Source: Xenorhabdus kozodoii (lineage in GTDB: Bacteria; Pseudomonadota; Gammaproteobacteria; Enterobacterales; Enterobacteriaceae). From it: 45,421 nucleotides of DNA. This document shows, one piece after another, positions 26,725-36,600 of this stretch. The DNA lies in contig NZ_NJCX01000027.1 in assembly GCF_002632875.1 (NCBI RefSeq), positions 3,078-48,498 of the forward strand, read 5' to 3'. The notes beneath the pieces were generated by a model. That model made no database searches, had not been told where the DNA came from, and saw nothing but the letters and a program-made list of their open reading frames with translations. Numbering within the stretch: the first letter of the stretch is position 1; the number at the start of each line of letters is the position of its first letter. Position numbers and translations under genes: made by a program.

Positions 26725-26779
26725 TTTCTGTTAAAATGCGCCCGACTTGAATGTCGGGGGCCTGTTTTTGGATTAAAAA

Positions 26780-27268
26780 ATGGTCTGGATTGATTATACG
26801 ATTATTGCCATCATTGGCTTCTCGGCACTGGTTAGCTTGATTCGTGGTTTTGTTCGCGAAGCGCTCTCCCTGATAACATGGGGTTGTGCTTTCTTTGTTG
26901 CAAGCCATTTCTACACTTATCTGGCGGCGTATTTTACCCGCCTGGAAGATGAATTAGTGCGCAATGGGGTGGCGATTGCTATCTTATTTATTGCAACACT
27001 GATTGTTGGCGCGGTAGTCAACTATGTCATTGGTTCACTTGTCCAGCGAACGGGCCTGTCAGGTACTGATCGGGTTTTGGGGATCTGTTTTGGGGCTTTG
27101 CGTGGCGTCTTGGTTGTGTCTGCTATTTTGTTTGTTGCAGACTCTTTCACGCCACTGCCTAAGAGCCAGGATTGGCAACAATCGCAACTGATCCCACAGT
27201 TCAGTCAAATCATCAGGTGGTTTTTTGACTACCTACAAAGTGCGTCGAGTTTCCTGCCGGAGAGATAG
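26780..27268 (+). CDS. cvpA: CvpA family membrane protein
   Basis: This 162-residue protein, the same length as E. coli CvpA, is predicted to have four membrane segments (IDYTIIAIIGFSALVSLIRG, ALSLITWGCAFFVASHFYTYL, VAIAILFIATLIVGAVVNYVIGSLV, ALRGVLVVSAILFVADSF). Named for colicin V production in E. coli, its broader role concerns envelope integrity and is not settled. It is the first gene of the PurR-regulated operon with purF. Confidence 0.94.
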   Translation: MVWIDYTIIAIIGFSALVSLIRGFVREALSLITWGCAFFVASHFYTYLAAYFTRLEDELVRNGVAIAILFIATLIVGAVVNYVIGSLVQRTGLSGTDRVLGICFGALRGVLVVSAILFVADSFTPLPKSQDWQQSQLIPQFSQIIRWFFDYLQSASSFLPER

Positions 27269-27300
27269 CGCTCTCCGCTTAGCTGATGAGGAAAGGCTAC

Positions 27301-28818
27301 ATGTGCGGTATTGTCGGTATCGTCGGTTTTACACCGGTTAACCAGTCGATTTATGATGCATTGACGGTGCTTCAGCACCGTGGACAAGATGCAGCGGGTA
27401 TTGCAACCATTGATGGTAACAATGAGTTTCGTTTACGTAAGGCTAATGGTTTGGTCAAGGATGTGTTTGAAACACGGCACATGTTACGTTTACAGGGAAC
27501 CATCGGAATTGGACATGTCCGTTATCCCACGGCGGGCAGTTCCAGTGCATCTGAGGCGCAGCCCTTTTATGTGAATTCTCCTTTTGGTATCACGTTGGCG
27601 CATAACGGCAATCTGACAAACGCACATGAATTGAAAAAAATGCTGTTTGAAAATGCCCGCCGTCATGTCAATACCACCTCAGATTCTGAAATCCTGCTGA
27701 ATATTTTTGCCAATGAATTAACCCAATTTCCACTTTTCCCATTAGAGCCTGATGACATTTTCTCGGCAGTCTCAAACATGCATAAAAAGATCCGTGGGGC
27801 TTATGCTTGCGTTGCCATGATCATTGGGCATGGCGTGGTGGCTTTTCGTGATCCGCATGGTATTCGCCCGCTGGTGTTGGGCAAGAGGACACTGGAGGAT
27901 GGCCGCAACGAATACATGGTGGCCTCGGAAAGTGTGGCACTGGATACATTAGGTTTTGAATTCCTGCGTGATGTCGCTTCCGGGGAGGCGATTTATATCA
28001 CGGAAAACGGGCAACTGTTTACCCGCCAATGTGCGGAAAACCCATCATTGACACCTTGTTTGTTCGAGTTTGTTTATTTCGCCCGGCCGGATTCCTTTAT
28101 TGACAAGGTTTCGGTCTATAACGCACGGTTGCGGATGGGGCGAAAATTAGGGGAAAAAATTGCCAGAGAATGGGAAGACTTGCACATTGATGTCGTGATT
28201 CCCGTACCGGAAACCTCGTGTGATATCGCACTCGAAATCGCCCAAATTCTGGATAAACCCTATCGTCAGGGATTTGTTAAAAATCGTTACGTAGGGCGTA
28301 CTTTTATCATGCCCGGCCAGCAGGAGCGACGTAAATCCGTTCGCCGTAAATTAAATGCTAATCGCGCTGAATTTCGGGGTAAAAATGTCTTGCTGGTGGA
28401 TGATTCCATTGTGCGCGGCACCACTTCTGAACAGATTGTTGAACTGGCGCGGGAAGCGGGAGCCAAGAAAGTTTACTTTGCATCGGCGGCACCGGAAGTT
28501 CGTTTCCCGAATGTTTATGGTATTGATATGCCCAATGCCAATGAGCTGATAGCCCACGGCCGGGAAGTGGATGAAATTCGCCAGATCATTGGGGCTGATG
28601 CCCTGATATACCAAAACCTGCATGATCTTGTCCAAGCGGTTCAGGAAGAAAACCCCGATATTGAAAAATTCGAATGCTCCGTATTCGATGGCATCTATGT
28701 TACGAAAGACATTGACCAGCGTTACCTCGATTATCTGGAAAACTTACGTAAAGACGATGAGATGAAAGTGCGTGGACAGAGCGAAATAGAGGATCTGGAA
28801 ATATATAATGAAGGATAA
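27301..28818 (+). CDS. purF: Amidophosphoribosyltransferase
   Basis: This 505-residue enzyme makes 5-phosphoribosylamine from PRPP and glutamine, the first committed purine step. The start is taken at 27301 because [10 protein letters not shown] places the nucleophilic Cys directly after the initiator Met, as the Ntn hydrolase mechanism requires; five more codons are open upstream. Glutaminase residues ([19 protein letters not shown]) precede the PRTase domain, which has the PRPP loop [16 protein letters not shown]. Its length equals that of E. coli PurF. It lies 32 bases after cvpA. Confidence 0.97.
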   Translation: MCGIVGIVGFTPVNQSIYDALTVLQHRGQDAAGIATIDGNNEFRLRKANGLVKDVFETRHMLRLQGTIGIGHVRYPTAGSSSASEAQPFYVNSPFGITLAHNGNLTNAHELKKMLFENARRHVNTTSDSEILLNIFANELTQFPLFPLEPDDIFSAVSNMHKKIRGAYACVAMIIGHGVVAFRDPHGIRPLVLGKRTLEDGRNEYMVASESVALDTLGFEFLRDVASGEAIYITENGQLFTRQCAENPSLTPCLFEFVYFARPDSFIDKVSVYNARLRMGRKLGEKIAREWEDLHIDVVIPVPETSCDIALEIAQILDKPYRQGFVKNRYVGRTFIMPGQQERRKSVRRKLNANRAEFRGKNVLLVDDSIVRGTTSEQIVELAREAGAKKVYFASAAPEVRFPNVYGIDMPNANELIAHGREVDEIRQIIGADALIYQNLHDLVQAVQEENPDIEKFECSVFDGIYVTKDIDQRYLDYLENLRKDDEMKVRGQSEIEDLEIYNEG

Positions 28819-28840
28819 TATTGTTATTATCATTCAGTTA

Positions 28841-28945
28841 TATACCAATCCAACTTCAAGTTGCCGTTTGCAAACCAATGAGAGTGTTTATCTTTCCCCG
28901 CGGCGCGGGGAGAGATAAGGTTCATCTTGAAAGGCGACTGGTATA
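28841..28945. mobile_element. MITE-like inverted-repeat element between purF and ubiX
   Basis: The 105-bp element opens with TATACCAATCCAACTTCAAG, and its right end read on the other strand starts TATACCAGTCGCCTTTCAAG, so the two termini are imperfect inverted repeats of about 20 bases. Inside is a 14-bp stem (28888-28901 with 28905-28918, one G-U pair) around a GGC loop. It codes for nothing. A short element with terminal inverted repeats and a central palindrome fits a MITE or other dispersed repeat. It lies in the ubiX leader, 21 bases before the ATG. Confidence 0.65.
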
Positions 28946-28966
28946 GCCAGGATCTCAGAGGAAAAC

Positions 28967-29545
28967 ATGAAAAAATTGATTGTCGGGCTGACCGGAGCAA
29001 GTGGTGCGATTTATGGCGTCAGGTTACTGCAAGTTTTGCAGTCAGTCGAAGGCATTGAAACCCATTTGGTGATCAGCCAATCAGCCCGGCAGACTCTGGC
29101 ATTGGAGACGGATTATACGTTGCGAGATGTACAGGCTCTGGCTGATGTTGTACATGACAATCGTGATATTGCGGCCTCCATTTCCTCTGGATCGTTTAAG
29201 ACATTAGGGATGGTGATTTTACCTTGTTCCATAAAGACCCTATCCGGTATTGTGCACAGCTACACTGATGGTTTAATTACCCGTGCCGCCGATGTTGTTT
29301 TGAAAGAGAATCGTAAGTTAGTGTTGGGGGTGAGGGAAACCCCCTTGCACTTGGGGCATTTGCGGTTAATGGTGCAGGCCGCCGAAATTGGGGCAGTCAT
29401 CATGCCCCCTGTTCCCGCCTTTTATCATCGTCCTGAACATCTTCAGGATATTATCGACCAGACCGTTAACCGTGTGCTGGATCAATTTGAGGTTGACTTG
29501 CCCGCCGATCTATTTTGCCGTTGGCAAGGCGCTAAGTTGATTTGA
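28967..29545 (+). CDS. ubiX: Flavin prenyltransferase UbiX
   Basis: This 192-residue enzyme attaches a dimethylallyl group to FMN, making the prenyl-FMN cofactor needed by the decarboxylase UbiD in ubiquinone synthesis. It has the FMN-binding opening VGLTGASGAIYGVRLLQ, SSGSFKTLGMVILPCSIKTLSGI, and the family-defining VLGVRETPLHLGHLRLM. MPPVPAFYHRPEHLQDIIDQTVNR closes the fold. RBS CAGAGGAAAAC precedes the ATG. It follows purF as in E. coli, but with the MITE-like repeat between. Confidence 0.95.
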   Translation: MKKLIVGLTGASGAIYGVRLLQVLQSVEGIETHLVISQSARQTLALETDYTLRDVQALADVVHDNRDIAASISSGSFKTLGMVILPCSIKTLSGIVHSYTDGLITRAADVVLKENRKLVLGVRETPLHLGHLRLMVQAAEIGAVIMPPVPAFYHRPEHLQDIIDQTVNRVLDQFEVDLPADLFCRWQGAKLI

Positions 29546-29648
29546 TCAAGCCAAGAGAGAAAACCGGTTAATCCAATCGGATGATGTCGATTCTATATTT
29601 AATGTTGAATTGCGTTTTTATCGGGTGGTTAGTCATTTCTGCTACCCG

Positions 29649-29678
29649 CTATGCCTTAAGTTTCTATGCCTTAAGTTT
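29649..29678. repeat. 15-bp perfect tandem duplication at the end of the DoxX-like gene
   Basis: CTATGCCTTAAGTTT occurs twice head to tail (29649-29663 and 29664-29678). The second copy contains the stop codon and last codons of the minus-strand DoxX-like gene, so a slippage duplication took place exactly at its 3' end. Confidence 0.8.
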
Positions 29679-30065
29679 TTTTCTTAAATGGCTCGCAATC
29701 GCCGTTGCCAACAATCCCCCGATCACCGTGGTGTGTTCGAGCGCAAAATAGAGTGAGACTTTGGCGTATTCGCCAGAAAAATGCCAAAACGTATGGACAA
29801 TAAAAATCGTCAACAACAGGAAGGTAGCCAGTGCACCGGCACCAAGCCAGACAAAGCGATCGAATAAAATCAATAGGGAGCCAAAAAGTAAGACAATCGC
29901 CGAGGCGATATTAAAAAACCAATCCGGGTGTAAACCCGCCGCCCGCATTTCTGCCAAACTGCCTTCAAAATCGATAACCTTGGCCAGCCCGGATGAAACG
30001 AAAATAACTAAAAGCAGTATTCGAGTTAAAATAATAAACAAGAAATGCTGTTGTGAATCAATCAC
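29664..30065 (-). CDS. DoxX-like small membrane protein
   Basis: This 133-residue protein has four hydrophobic helices: FLFIILTRILLLVIFVSSGLAKVIDF, WFFNIASAIVLLFGSLLILF, WLGAGALATFLLLTIFIVHTFWHF, and YFALEHTTVIGGLLATAIA. The SGLAKVIDF end of helix 1 and the E in ALEHTTVIGGLL fit DoxX/SURF4-type proteins. Function is unknown; some relatives take part in thiosulfate or redox metabolism or in surfactant-like membrane roles. It sits between ubiX and yfcH, where E. coli has the histidine transport genes, and it is convergent with ubiX. Confidence 0.8.
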   Translation of the reverse strand: MIDSQQHFLFIILTRILLLVIFVSSGLAKVIDFEGSLAEMRAAGLHPDWFFNIASAIVLLFGSLLILFDRFVWLGAGALATFLLLTIFIVHTFWHFSGEYAKVSLYFALEHTTVIGGLLATAIASHLRKKLKA

Positions 30066-30097
30066 AACAGCATATTGTCTTACATTGATTTAAACGA

Positions 30098-31009
30098 TCA
30101 AACGCTATCTTTTGCTTTTAGGACATCCTGTAGCGCTTCCTCCAGTTGAAAATACCGGAAACCAAATCCGGCTTCTTCCAGTCGTTTGGGAAGGGCTTGT
30201 TGCCCACCTAAAACTAACTCTGCGGCTTCTCCCATCATGGCTTTTAACACAAAGACAGGAATGCGTATAAAAGCAGGGCGATGTAATACACTGGCGAGTG
30301 TGGCACTAAACAGCTCATTACTAACAGGGTAAGGGGATGTCATATTAAAGGGACCCTGTAACTCAGATGATACCAGCAGGTAATAGATACCATTGACCAT
30401 GTCATCAATATGGATCCACGGCATATACTGCTTGCCATTGCCGATTGCACCCCCTAAACCTAACCGAAATAGCGGCAACATTTTTGGGAGTGCTCCCCCT
30501 TCAGGAGCCAATACAATGCCTGTACGTAACAAACATACGCGGGTTTTGTCACTTTTGGCCTGTAGGGCAAGCTGTTCCCAACGTTCACAAAGCCGATGGG
30601 CAAATTCATTGTGAGGAAGATCATTTTCAGTCACCACGGATTGTCCCTGATCGCCATAATAGCCAACGGCTGAACCGGAAATAAACACCGATGGCGGAGA
30701 TTGACTGGCCTTGATCAGCTTGCTCAGTTGTTCAGTAAGCTGCCAGCGACTGTGGCAAAGTTTCTCTTTTTGTTTTGGTGTCCATCGCTTATTGATAATT
30801 GGCTCACCGGCAAGATTGATCACCGCATCAAAGCCATCAAGATCGGGCTGGTCATTGAGGGTTGTCCAACATTCAACGCGATCAGAAAACAGAGAATACA
30901 CCTTTTGCGGTGAACGACTCAAAATGGTGATGGAGTAAGAGAGTGAAAGCAGTTGGCAGGTCAAACGATGACCAATCAATCCTGTCCCTCCCGTCATTAA
31001 GATCCGCAT
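30098..31009 (-). CDS. yfcH: YfcH-like TIGR01777-family NAD(P)-dependent epimerase
   Basis: The protein is about 303 residues when read from ATG at 31009 ([20 protein letters not shown]), which has GGGGGTGG just before it; six more codons are open upstream. The Rossmann loop is [41 protein letters not shown] and [26 protein letters not shown] are diagnostic of the YfcH/SulA-type family, with a DUF1731 C-terminus ([23 protein letters not shown]). The substrate is not established. It lies 32 bases after the DoxX-like gene in the opposite sense of gene order from E. coli's his transport cluster. Confidence 0.93.
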   Translation of the reverse strand: MRILMTGGTGLIGHRLTCQLLSLSYSITILSRSPQKVYSLFSDRVECWTTLNDQPDLDGFDAVINLAGEPIINKRWTPKQKEKLCHSRWQLTEQLSKLIKASQSPPSVFISGSAVGYYGDQGQSVVTENDLPHNEFAHRLCERWEQLALQAKSDKTRVCLLRTGIVLAPEGGALPKMLPLFRLGLGGAIGNGKQYMPWIHIDDMVNGIYYLLVSSELQGPFNMTSPYPVSNELFSATLASVLHRPAFIRIPVFVLKAMMGEAAELVLGGQQALPKRLEEAGFGFRYFQLEEALQDVLKAKDSV

Positions 31010-31158
31010 AGCCACCCCCTGTAACAAAGGATAATCATCTATTGACTATAAACAAGGGATGGCTTAAGTGACAGAGAAATATGTTGCTATATGTTACAAA
31101 TATCAAATTTTATAGTGAATAATTTCGTCATTAATTGAATTTATTACATATATTTGGA

Positions 31159-31779
31159 TCAGGCATCCTTGTAGGCTGCTTGTGTTGCAGGGCGTTGTCT
31201 GACCTTATCCAGCCATTTGGCAACCGCTGGGTAATCCTGTAAATCGATTTTTTGGTGTTCATAGCATTTCGCCCACGGATAAGTGGCAATATCTGCGATA
31301 CTATACTCATCGCCTCCGAGATAAGCCGTTTTTTCCAGTTGGGTATTTAGCACCTTGTATAAACGTTTTGATTCTTCCACATAGCGATTAATGGCATAAG
31401 GTACAACTTCTGGGGCGTAGCGATTGAAATGGTGATTTTGACCGAGCATAGGGCCAAAGCCAGCAACTTGCCAAAACAGCCATTGCAATTGTTCGGTTCG
31501 TTCACGCAAACTTTTGCTCAATAGCTGGCCGGTTTTGTTTGCCAGATAAAGTAAGATAGCCCCTGATTCGAAGACAGAGACAGGCTCTCCGCCATCAGCG
31601 GGTTGATGATCGACAATCGCCGGGATTTTGTTATTCGGGGAAATGGCAAGAAATTCAGGTTTGAACTGTTCGCCGGTGTTGATATTGATGGGATGGATAG
31701 TGTAAGGCATGCCGACTTCTTCGAGGAACAAGGTGATCTTGTAGCCATTTGGGGTTGGGGCATAATATAGATCTATCAT
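31159..31779 (-). CDS. yfcG: Glutathione-dependent disulfide-bond oxidoreductase YfcG-like
   Basis: This 206-residue protein of the Nu-class glutathione transferase family begins MIDLYYAPTPNGYKITLFLEEVGMPY, followed by ISPNNKIPAIVDHQPADGGEPVSVFESGAILLYL, the glutathione-binding thioredoxin-like domain (cis-Pro in KIPAI, ES motif). The helical domain has LQWLFWQVAGFGPMLGQNHHFNRYAPE, matching E. coli YfcG closely from memory. These enzymes use two glutathiones as disulfide reductase rather than transferring to electrophiles. The protein is slightly shorter than YfcG at the C-terminus. Confidence 0.93.
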   Translation of the reverse strand: MIDLYYAPTPNGYKITLFLEEVGMPYTIHPININTGEQFKPEFLAISPNNKIPAIVDHQPADGGEPVSVFESGAILLYLANKTGQLLSKSLRERTEQLQWLFWQVAGFGPMLGQNHHFNRYAPEVVPYAINRYVEESKRLYKVLNTQLEKTAYLGGDEYSIADIATYPWAKCYEHQKIDLQDYPAVAKWLDKVRQRPATQAAYKDA

Positions 31780-31901
31780 ATAACCTCCAGCAATAATAAC
31801 TTTATGAAAAATGTATCGGCGTTACCTTACCATCGTTTGTCTGTAAGTGTGATAAATTGACTGCAAAAAAATATGCAACTCGTTGATAAAAGGTTTTTAG
31901 G

Positions 31902-32420
31902 ATGATGCAAGAAAAATCAGCAAGCATTGAATGGATTGACATTGTCAATGAAGATAATGACGTGATTGCGCAATCCACTCGTCGGCAGATGAGAGCGCAA
32001 AATCTGAGGCATCGCGCGACTTATATTGTCGTGCATGATGGGATGGGCAAAATTCTGGTTCAGCATCGTACAGAAACGAAAGACTTTTATCCGGGAAAAT
32101 TGGATGCAACGGCGGGCGGTGTTGTGATGACAGGAGAAACTTTTCTTGATGCTGCCCGTCGGGAAGCCGAAGAAGAGTTAGGGATTGCCGGTGTTCCTTT
32201 TGCGGAACATGGCATGTTCTATTATGAAGAGGAGGCGTGTCGTATATGGGGTGGCCTGTACAGTTGTGTCAGTCACGGGCCATTTGCATTGCAGGAAGAG
32301 GAAGTCTCCGCCGTTTATTGGTTAACACCGCAAGAAATTACCGCCCGTTGTGATGAATTCACACAGGATTCACTAAAGGCGCTCTCCTTATGGTTGGCGC
32401 GGAATAATCAAGTGGAATAG
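31902..32420 (+). CDS. yfcD: Nudix hydrolase YfcD
   Basis: This 172-residue protein has the complete Nudix box [24 protein letters not shown] (GX5EX7REUXEEXGU), with DATA just before it. [38 protein letters not shown] is the IPP-isomerase-like N-terminus seen in E. coli YfcD. It should hydrolyse a nucleoside diphosphate-linked compound; the substrate is not known. It is divergent from yfcG with a 122-base gap and is followed by a terminator. Confidence 0.94.
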   Translation: MMQEKSASIEWIDIVNEDNDVIAQSTRRQMRAQNLRHRATYIVVHDGMGKILVQHRTETKDFYPGKLDATAGGVVMTGETFLDAARREAEEELGIAGVPFAEHGMFYYEEEACRIWGGLYSCVSHGPFALQEEEVSAVYWLTPQEITARCDEFTQDSLKALSLWLARNNQVE

Positions 32421-32494
32421 TTTTATCTGCCATTGAGGGTTTTATTCCGGGGATGAGGAGCTTTCGTTGAGACTAAATAACAATCTAAAAGAGG

Positions 32495-32531
32495 GGGGAT
32501 GTCTATTTACAGTACATCCCCTTATTTTGTT
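32495..32531 (+). terminator. Rho-independent terminator after yfcD
   Basis: GGGGATGT (32495-32502) pairs with ACATCCCC (32514-32521), followed by TTATTTTGTT. It lies 75 bases after the yfcD stop and just before the end of the convergent crystallin-like gene. Confidence 0.75.
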
Positions 32532-32570
32532 ACGGATTGACTATTGTTAATTTAGTATTTCACTTTTATT

Positions 32571-33197
32571 TTATTGGTCGTCAGAAATATTTTCCAAAAC
32601 GAATTTAAAATGATACCCCTCTACTTTTTCAAACCGCATATGGGCTGGTTTAGTGGTATCATAAGTGACAATATCAAGATCTGTACCATTGTGTTTAAAA
32701 TAGACAGCTCCTTGAGTGACAGGGATATTATTTTGATTAAAGATGACAACGGACGTTACATAGAGTTGACCATCTTTGGGCACTAAACCGACAACTTTGT
32801 AGTCATCATTTGAATAGCAATCGACAGGATTGGGGATGGTATAGGTTTGAATATTAACCCTGAATACTTGATCGACACCGGATTCGTTAATCAACTTTAC
32901 TGCGAGTAAATCACGGTTCGAAGGGGAGACAATAAATTTTGTTAACCCTTTAATATCACTGATGTCTGGCTGGTTTGTATCCCATTCACGATAAATTTGC
33001 CCAACTTCACTGTCACTGCTATGTCGCCAGGCGAACACGACAGAGCCTATCCCAATTTTGACGGAAAGAAACTGATCATTTAATGGCGTACCAACTAAAT
33101 TGACTGCTGTATTATTTTCTGGATATTCATAAGCGGCGCCAGTATAATTTTTTCCGGTGTAAAATACCACGCCATTAATTAATTCATCTTTAGACAT
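32571..33197 (-). CDS. Unidentified protein with beta/gamma-crystallin-like N-terminus
   Basis: I do not recognise this 208-residue protein by name. The ATG at 33197 is preferred over the TTG at 33203 (AAGGAGAA is upstream of both). The N-terminal half, VVFYTGKNYTGAAYEYPENN, then PLNDQFLSVKIGIGSVVFAWRH and REWDTNQPDISDIKGLTKFIV, has the YxGxxYxG and NDxxxS pattern of two beta/gamma-crystallin (Ca2+-binding) motifs. The C-terminal half is beta-rich and matches nothing I know. There is no signal peptide or membrane segment, so it is probably cytoplasmic or exported by a non-Sec route. It sits alone between yfcD and the NRPS. Confidence 0.65.
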   Translation of the reverse strand: MSKDELINGVVFYTGKNYTGAAYEYPENNTAVNLVGTPLNDQFLSVKIGIGSVVFAWRHSSDSEVGQIYREWDTNQPDISDIKGLTKFIVSPSNRDLLAVKLINESGVDQVFRVNIQTYTIPNPVDCYSNDDYKVVGLVPKDGQLYVTSVVIFNQNNIPVTQGAVYFKHNGTDLDIVTYDTTKPAHMRFEKVEGYHFKFVLENISDDQ

Positions 33198-33260
33198 AAT
33201 CAATATTCTCCTTATGCTTGGTTATAAAAATAACATCTAAATAAGGATCAAAAAATCATA

Positions 33261-33317
33261 GGTCAATTCCTTATCCCTTGCGTAGCGAAGAGTGAGGAAA
33301 CCTCATATTTTAAATGT
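33261..33317. repeat. Interspersed palindromic repeat, copy 2
   Basis: This copy matches the repeat at 18647-18703 along its length: GGTCA, then the palindrome TTCCTTATCCCTTGC - GTA - GCGAAGAGTGAGGAA (imperfect here), then the similar AAACCTCATATTTTAAATGT. It occupies part of the 420-base non-coding gap between the crystallin-like gene and the NRPS. The remainder of that gap is AT-rich, without a clear gene, apart from the NRPS terminator. Confidence 0.65.
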
Positions 33318-33547
33318 GTCTCTATTCTGAAACTCATTTAGGATAAGAGGCTGAATTTATATGTCAAGATAATGGGTGGCTTTTATATTGACCCTTAACT
33401 TTAAAAAATATTTATTTGATTTTATATTCTTTTCTGTTAATAAATGATGTTATTTAAATTTGGAATGTGTGCTTTGATTTTATTTAGGCTGAAAAAATTT
33501 TGGATGGCTCTGGCTTAAGCGCCCAGCGTTGGCATCTTTTAGCCCCA

Positions 33548-33582
33548 ACAAAAACCTCGTTAAACATAACGAGGTTTTTTTA
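33548..33582. terminator. Bidirectional terminator after the NRPS
   Basis: AACCTCGTTA (33553-33562) and TAACGAGGTT (33567-33576) form a perfect 10-bp stem around AACA. T-rich flanks on both sides (TTTTTTTA on the plus strand, TTTTTGTT on the minus strand) mean it can stop transcription from either direction. It lies about 36 bases beyond the NRPS stop. Confidence 0.85.
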
Positions 33583-33617
33583 TCGGCTAAGGCTGCCAGA
33601 AGTGCATGGGAGTATCT

Positions 33618-36600
33618 TTATACCGATTTATTCACACCGGCTATGGCCGCGGCTAAATCCTGCACAAAAGGTGGGCGCATGAGGGTGATGTGATCACCCG
33701 CTAACGTTGTGGGGATAACTTCTCCGGTCACCAGTGCCTGCCATCCATCAACCCTGCTCTTGGTCGAAATATCGGGTTGATTATCGTCAGCCAGAAACAG
33801 TTGGAGTGCACCTGGATAGCGCCCTTGTGGCTGATAAGTCACCAAAGAGTGAGCCTTGAAGACGCCTAAATAGGTGGCAATTTCCCTAGGTTCAAATTGG
33901 GGAGGTAAGAGTTCCTCCGCAATCAGGCGCCGCCGCAAGCGATCAAGTTGCTCTGCTTCTGTCATGGATTGGAATTCTTCTTCAGTAAAGTTTTCCTCTG
34001 CGCCCGCCGATGCAGCCAGCGCATTCCCAAACTCGGCCAGCCAGTGACTGTCAGACCATGCTGATTCGATCTTTTCGCTTAAACTCTCAAGCGGCGATTC
34101 GCTATCGACTACAGCCAGTAAGCCAATACTTTCCCCTTGTTGAACGAGTTGCCGCGCCATTTCGAATGCGAGCCAGCCGCCGAAAGAGTGCCCGCCCAAG
34201 TGATAGGGACCATTGGGTTGAACTTTCTTAAGCGACTCGATCATCACGCTGGCCATGGCCTCAAGGCTTTGTGGCGGATCGCTGCGGCCATCTAACTCTG
34301 GGGATCGCATTCCCCAAACGGAATAAGTGCCTTCTAATGCTGTCGCTAATTCCCGTAAATAGAGCACATGCCCTCCGGTGCCGGGCGCAAAGAACAGCGG
34401 GGTGGCGTTGGTGTTCCGTGACAGGCCAACCATCGAGCCAACATTGCTATTTTCTCGATCTTCAATGGCTTTGGCTTGGTCTTTGATGGTCGTAAACGCC
34501 ATCAAACTCGCCATCCTATTCTGCGAAAGGCCAAGTTTTTCTACAGCCAAAGAGCAGGCTTTCAAAATCAGCAACGAATGACCGCCCAACTCAAAGAAAT
34601 GGTCATGGCGGCTGACCCGCGCTACTCCGAGCAGATCTTGCCAAATTTGAGCCAGTACGATTTCAATCTCACCCTGGGGAGCTTCATACTCGCGGGCGAC
34701 GATGGCAGATTGATCGGGAGCAGGGAATGCCTGGCGGTCAATTTTGCCATTCGCCGTGAGCGGGAACGCGTCAAGGGTGACGAAGGCACTGGGTAGCATA
34801 TAGTCGGCAAGATGTTGGGCAAGCTGCTGGCGCAGTTCATTGGGATGCAGTTTGGCTCCGGATTGGGGCTGAACATAGGCGACCAGACGTTTATCATCAG
34901 GGGCTATTTCCCGCACCAGGACAATGGCTTCCTGCACCCCCTGACATTGCACCAGACGAGCTTCCACTTCACCCAGTTCAATGCGGAAGCCGCGGATCTT
35001 AACCTGAAAATCATTACGCCCCAGATATTCAATCACACCATGAGGCAACCAGCGCCCCAAATCGCCGGTTTTATACATGCGTGCATTTGGCTGCTGGCTG
35101 AACGGATCAGCCACAAATTTCTCCGCGGTCAGATCAGGACGGTTCAGGTAACCACGGGCAACGCCTGCCCCGCCAATATAAATTTCACCGCTGATACCCA
35201 GCGGGGTCGGCCTGCCAAATGCATCCAAAATATAGATGCGGGTGTTAGGCAGGGGGTAGCCAATCGGAATGTTATCGCTGAACTCAGTCGATTGTGTGCC
35301 ATCCCCGTTTTGTGGGTTCTTAACCTTTAATGTCGTCGCAATCACCGTGGTTTCGGTCGGGCCATAGGAATTGATCCAGCGGCAGGCTTGGGTTTCTGGA
35401 TGGGATAGCCAATTCATGAGATGGCGGTATTCCGCTTTCTCGCCGCCGACAATAATCGTGTGCAAGTAGGGGCTGAAACCACTGCGTCCCGCCGTCATCT
35501 CCTGTACCCATTGATGCCAGAAAGCGGTTGGCATATCGAGGATAGTGATCCGCTGCTCATTTAATAAGTTAACAAATTCCTGATCCGGCACGCGGATATG
35601 GGCAGGACGCAGAACCAGTGTCGCACCGGCGGCGAGGGTCGGGAAAATATCGGAAACCGAGGTATCAAATGCGATAGTCGCAAATTGCAGGATGCGATCC
35701 CCTCCTTTCGGTTCGCTGGTCTTATGCTGGGCATGGATAAAGTTCACCACATTGCGATGCTCCAGCATCACGCCCTTGGGCTGGCCGGTGGAGCCGGAGG
35801 TATAAATGATATAGGCCAGATGGTGCGGCTCAAGCCTCAATTGGCGGGGATCAGGGTTATGGGAGGGTTGTTTTGCCACCTGCTCCTGATGGGCTTCATC
35901 GTCCAGCAACCAGACCGGGAGATCGGGGGTGGGTAACCGCCCCTGCAAGTGTCGCTGGGTCAACAGTAGGGCGGGTTTGCTGTCCGACAGTTGATACGCC
36001 AGTCGCTCGGCCGGGTATTCGGGATCGAGCGGAATATAGCCCGCACCGGCTTTAAGAATGCCGTATAAGCCAATGATCATCTCCGGGCTGCGCTCGACAC
36101 AAATGGCTACGCGATCGTCAGGACGCACGCCAAACGCCACCAGTTGGTGTGCCAGTTGGTTAGCATGGCGGTTCAGTGCCGCATAACTCAGTGCGTTCTC
36201 GCCAAAGACCAGTGCGGTGGCATCCGGTGTACGCGCTGCCTGTTGTTCGAACAGTTGATGGATCAAGGTATCCTGCGGATAGTCCATCACCGTATTGTTA
36301 AAATCCACCAATACTTGATGACGCTCGGCCAGTGGCAGGATATCGACCGACTGGATCGGCTGCTCCGGCGCAGATTGCAGCGCGGCCACAATACCTCCTA
36401 AGGCCATCTCCATATAGCCATTCATCCGAGCCGGATTAATTTGCGGGCTGCATTGTGCGGTCAGCGAAAACCCGTCATCAAAATCGTCCACATCCAGTGA
36501 CAACGGATAGTTACTGCGCTCCTCACTGTCCAACTCCTGAATACCATCCCAGGCATGTGAGCTGGATTGTTCCTCCTCCCGCGGACTGTGGCGGAAATTG

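Noticed and set aside
26599-26793. 64-codon ORF upstream of cvpA
   Set aside because: It runs through the PurR box and promoter and overlaps the cvpA start in another frame.
33500-33682. 60-codon ORF downstream of the NRPS
   Set aside because: It spans the bidirectional terminator hairpin and the end of the NRPS, which is incompatible with a conserved gene.
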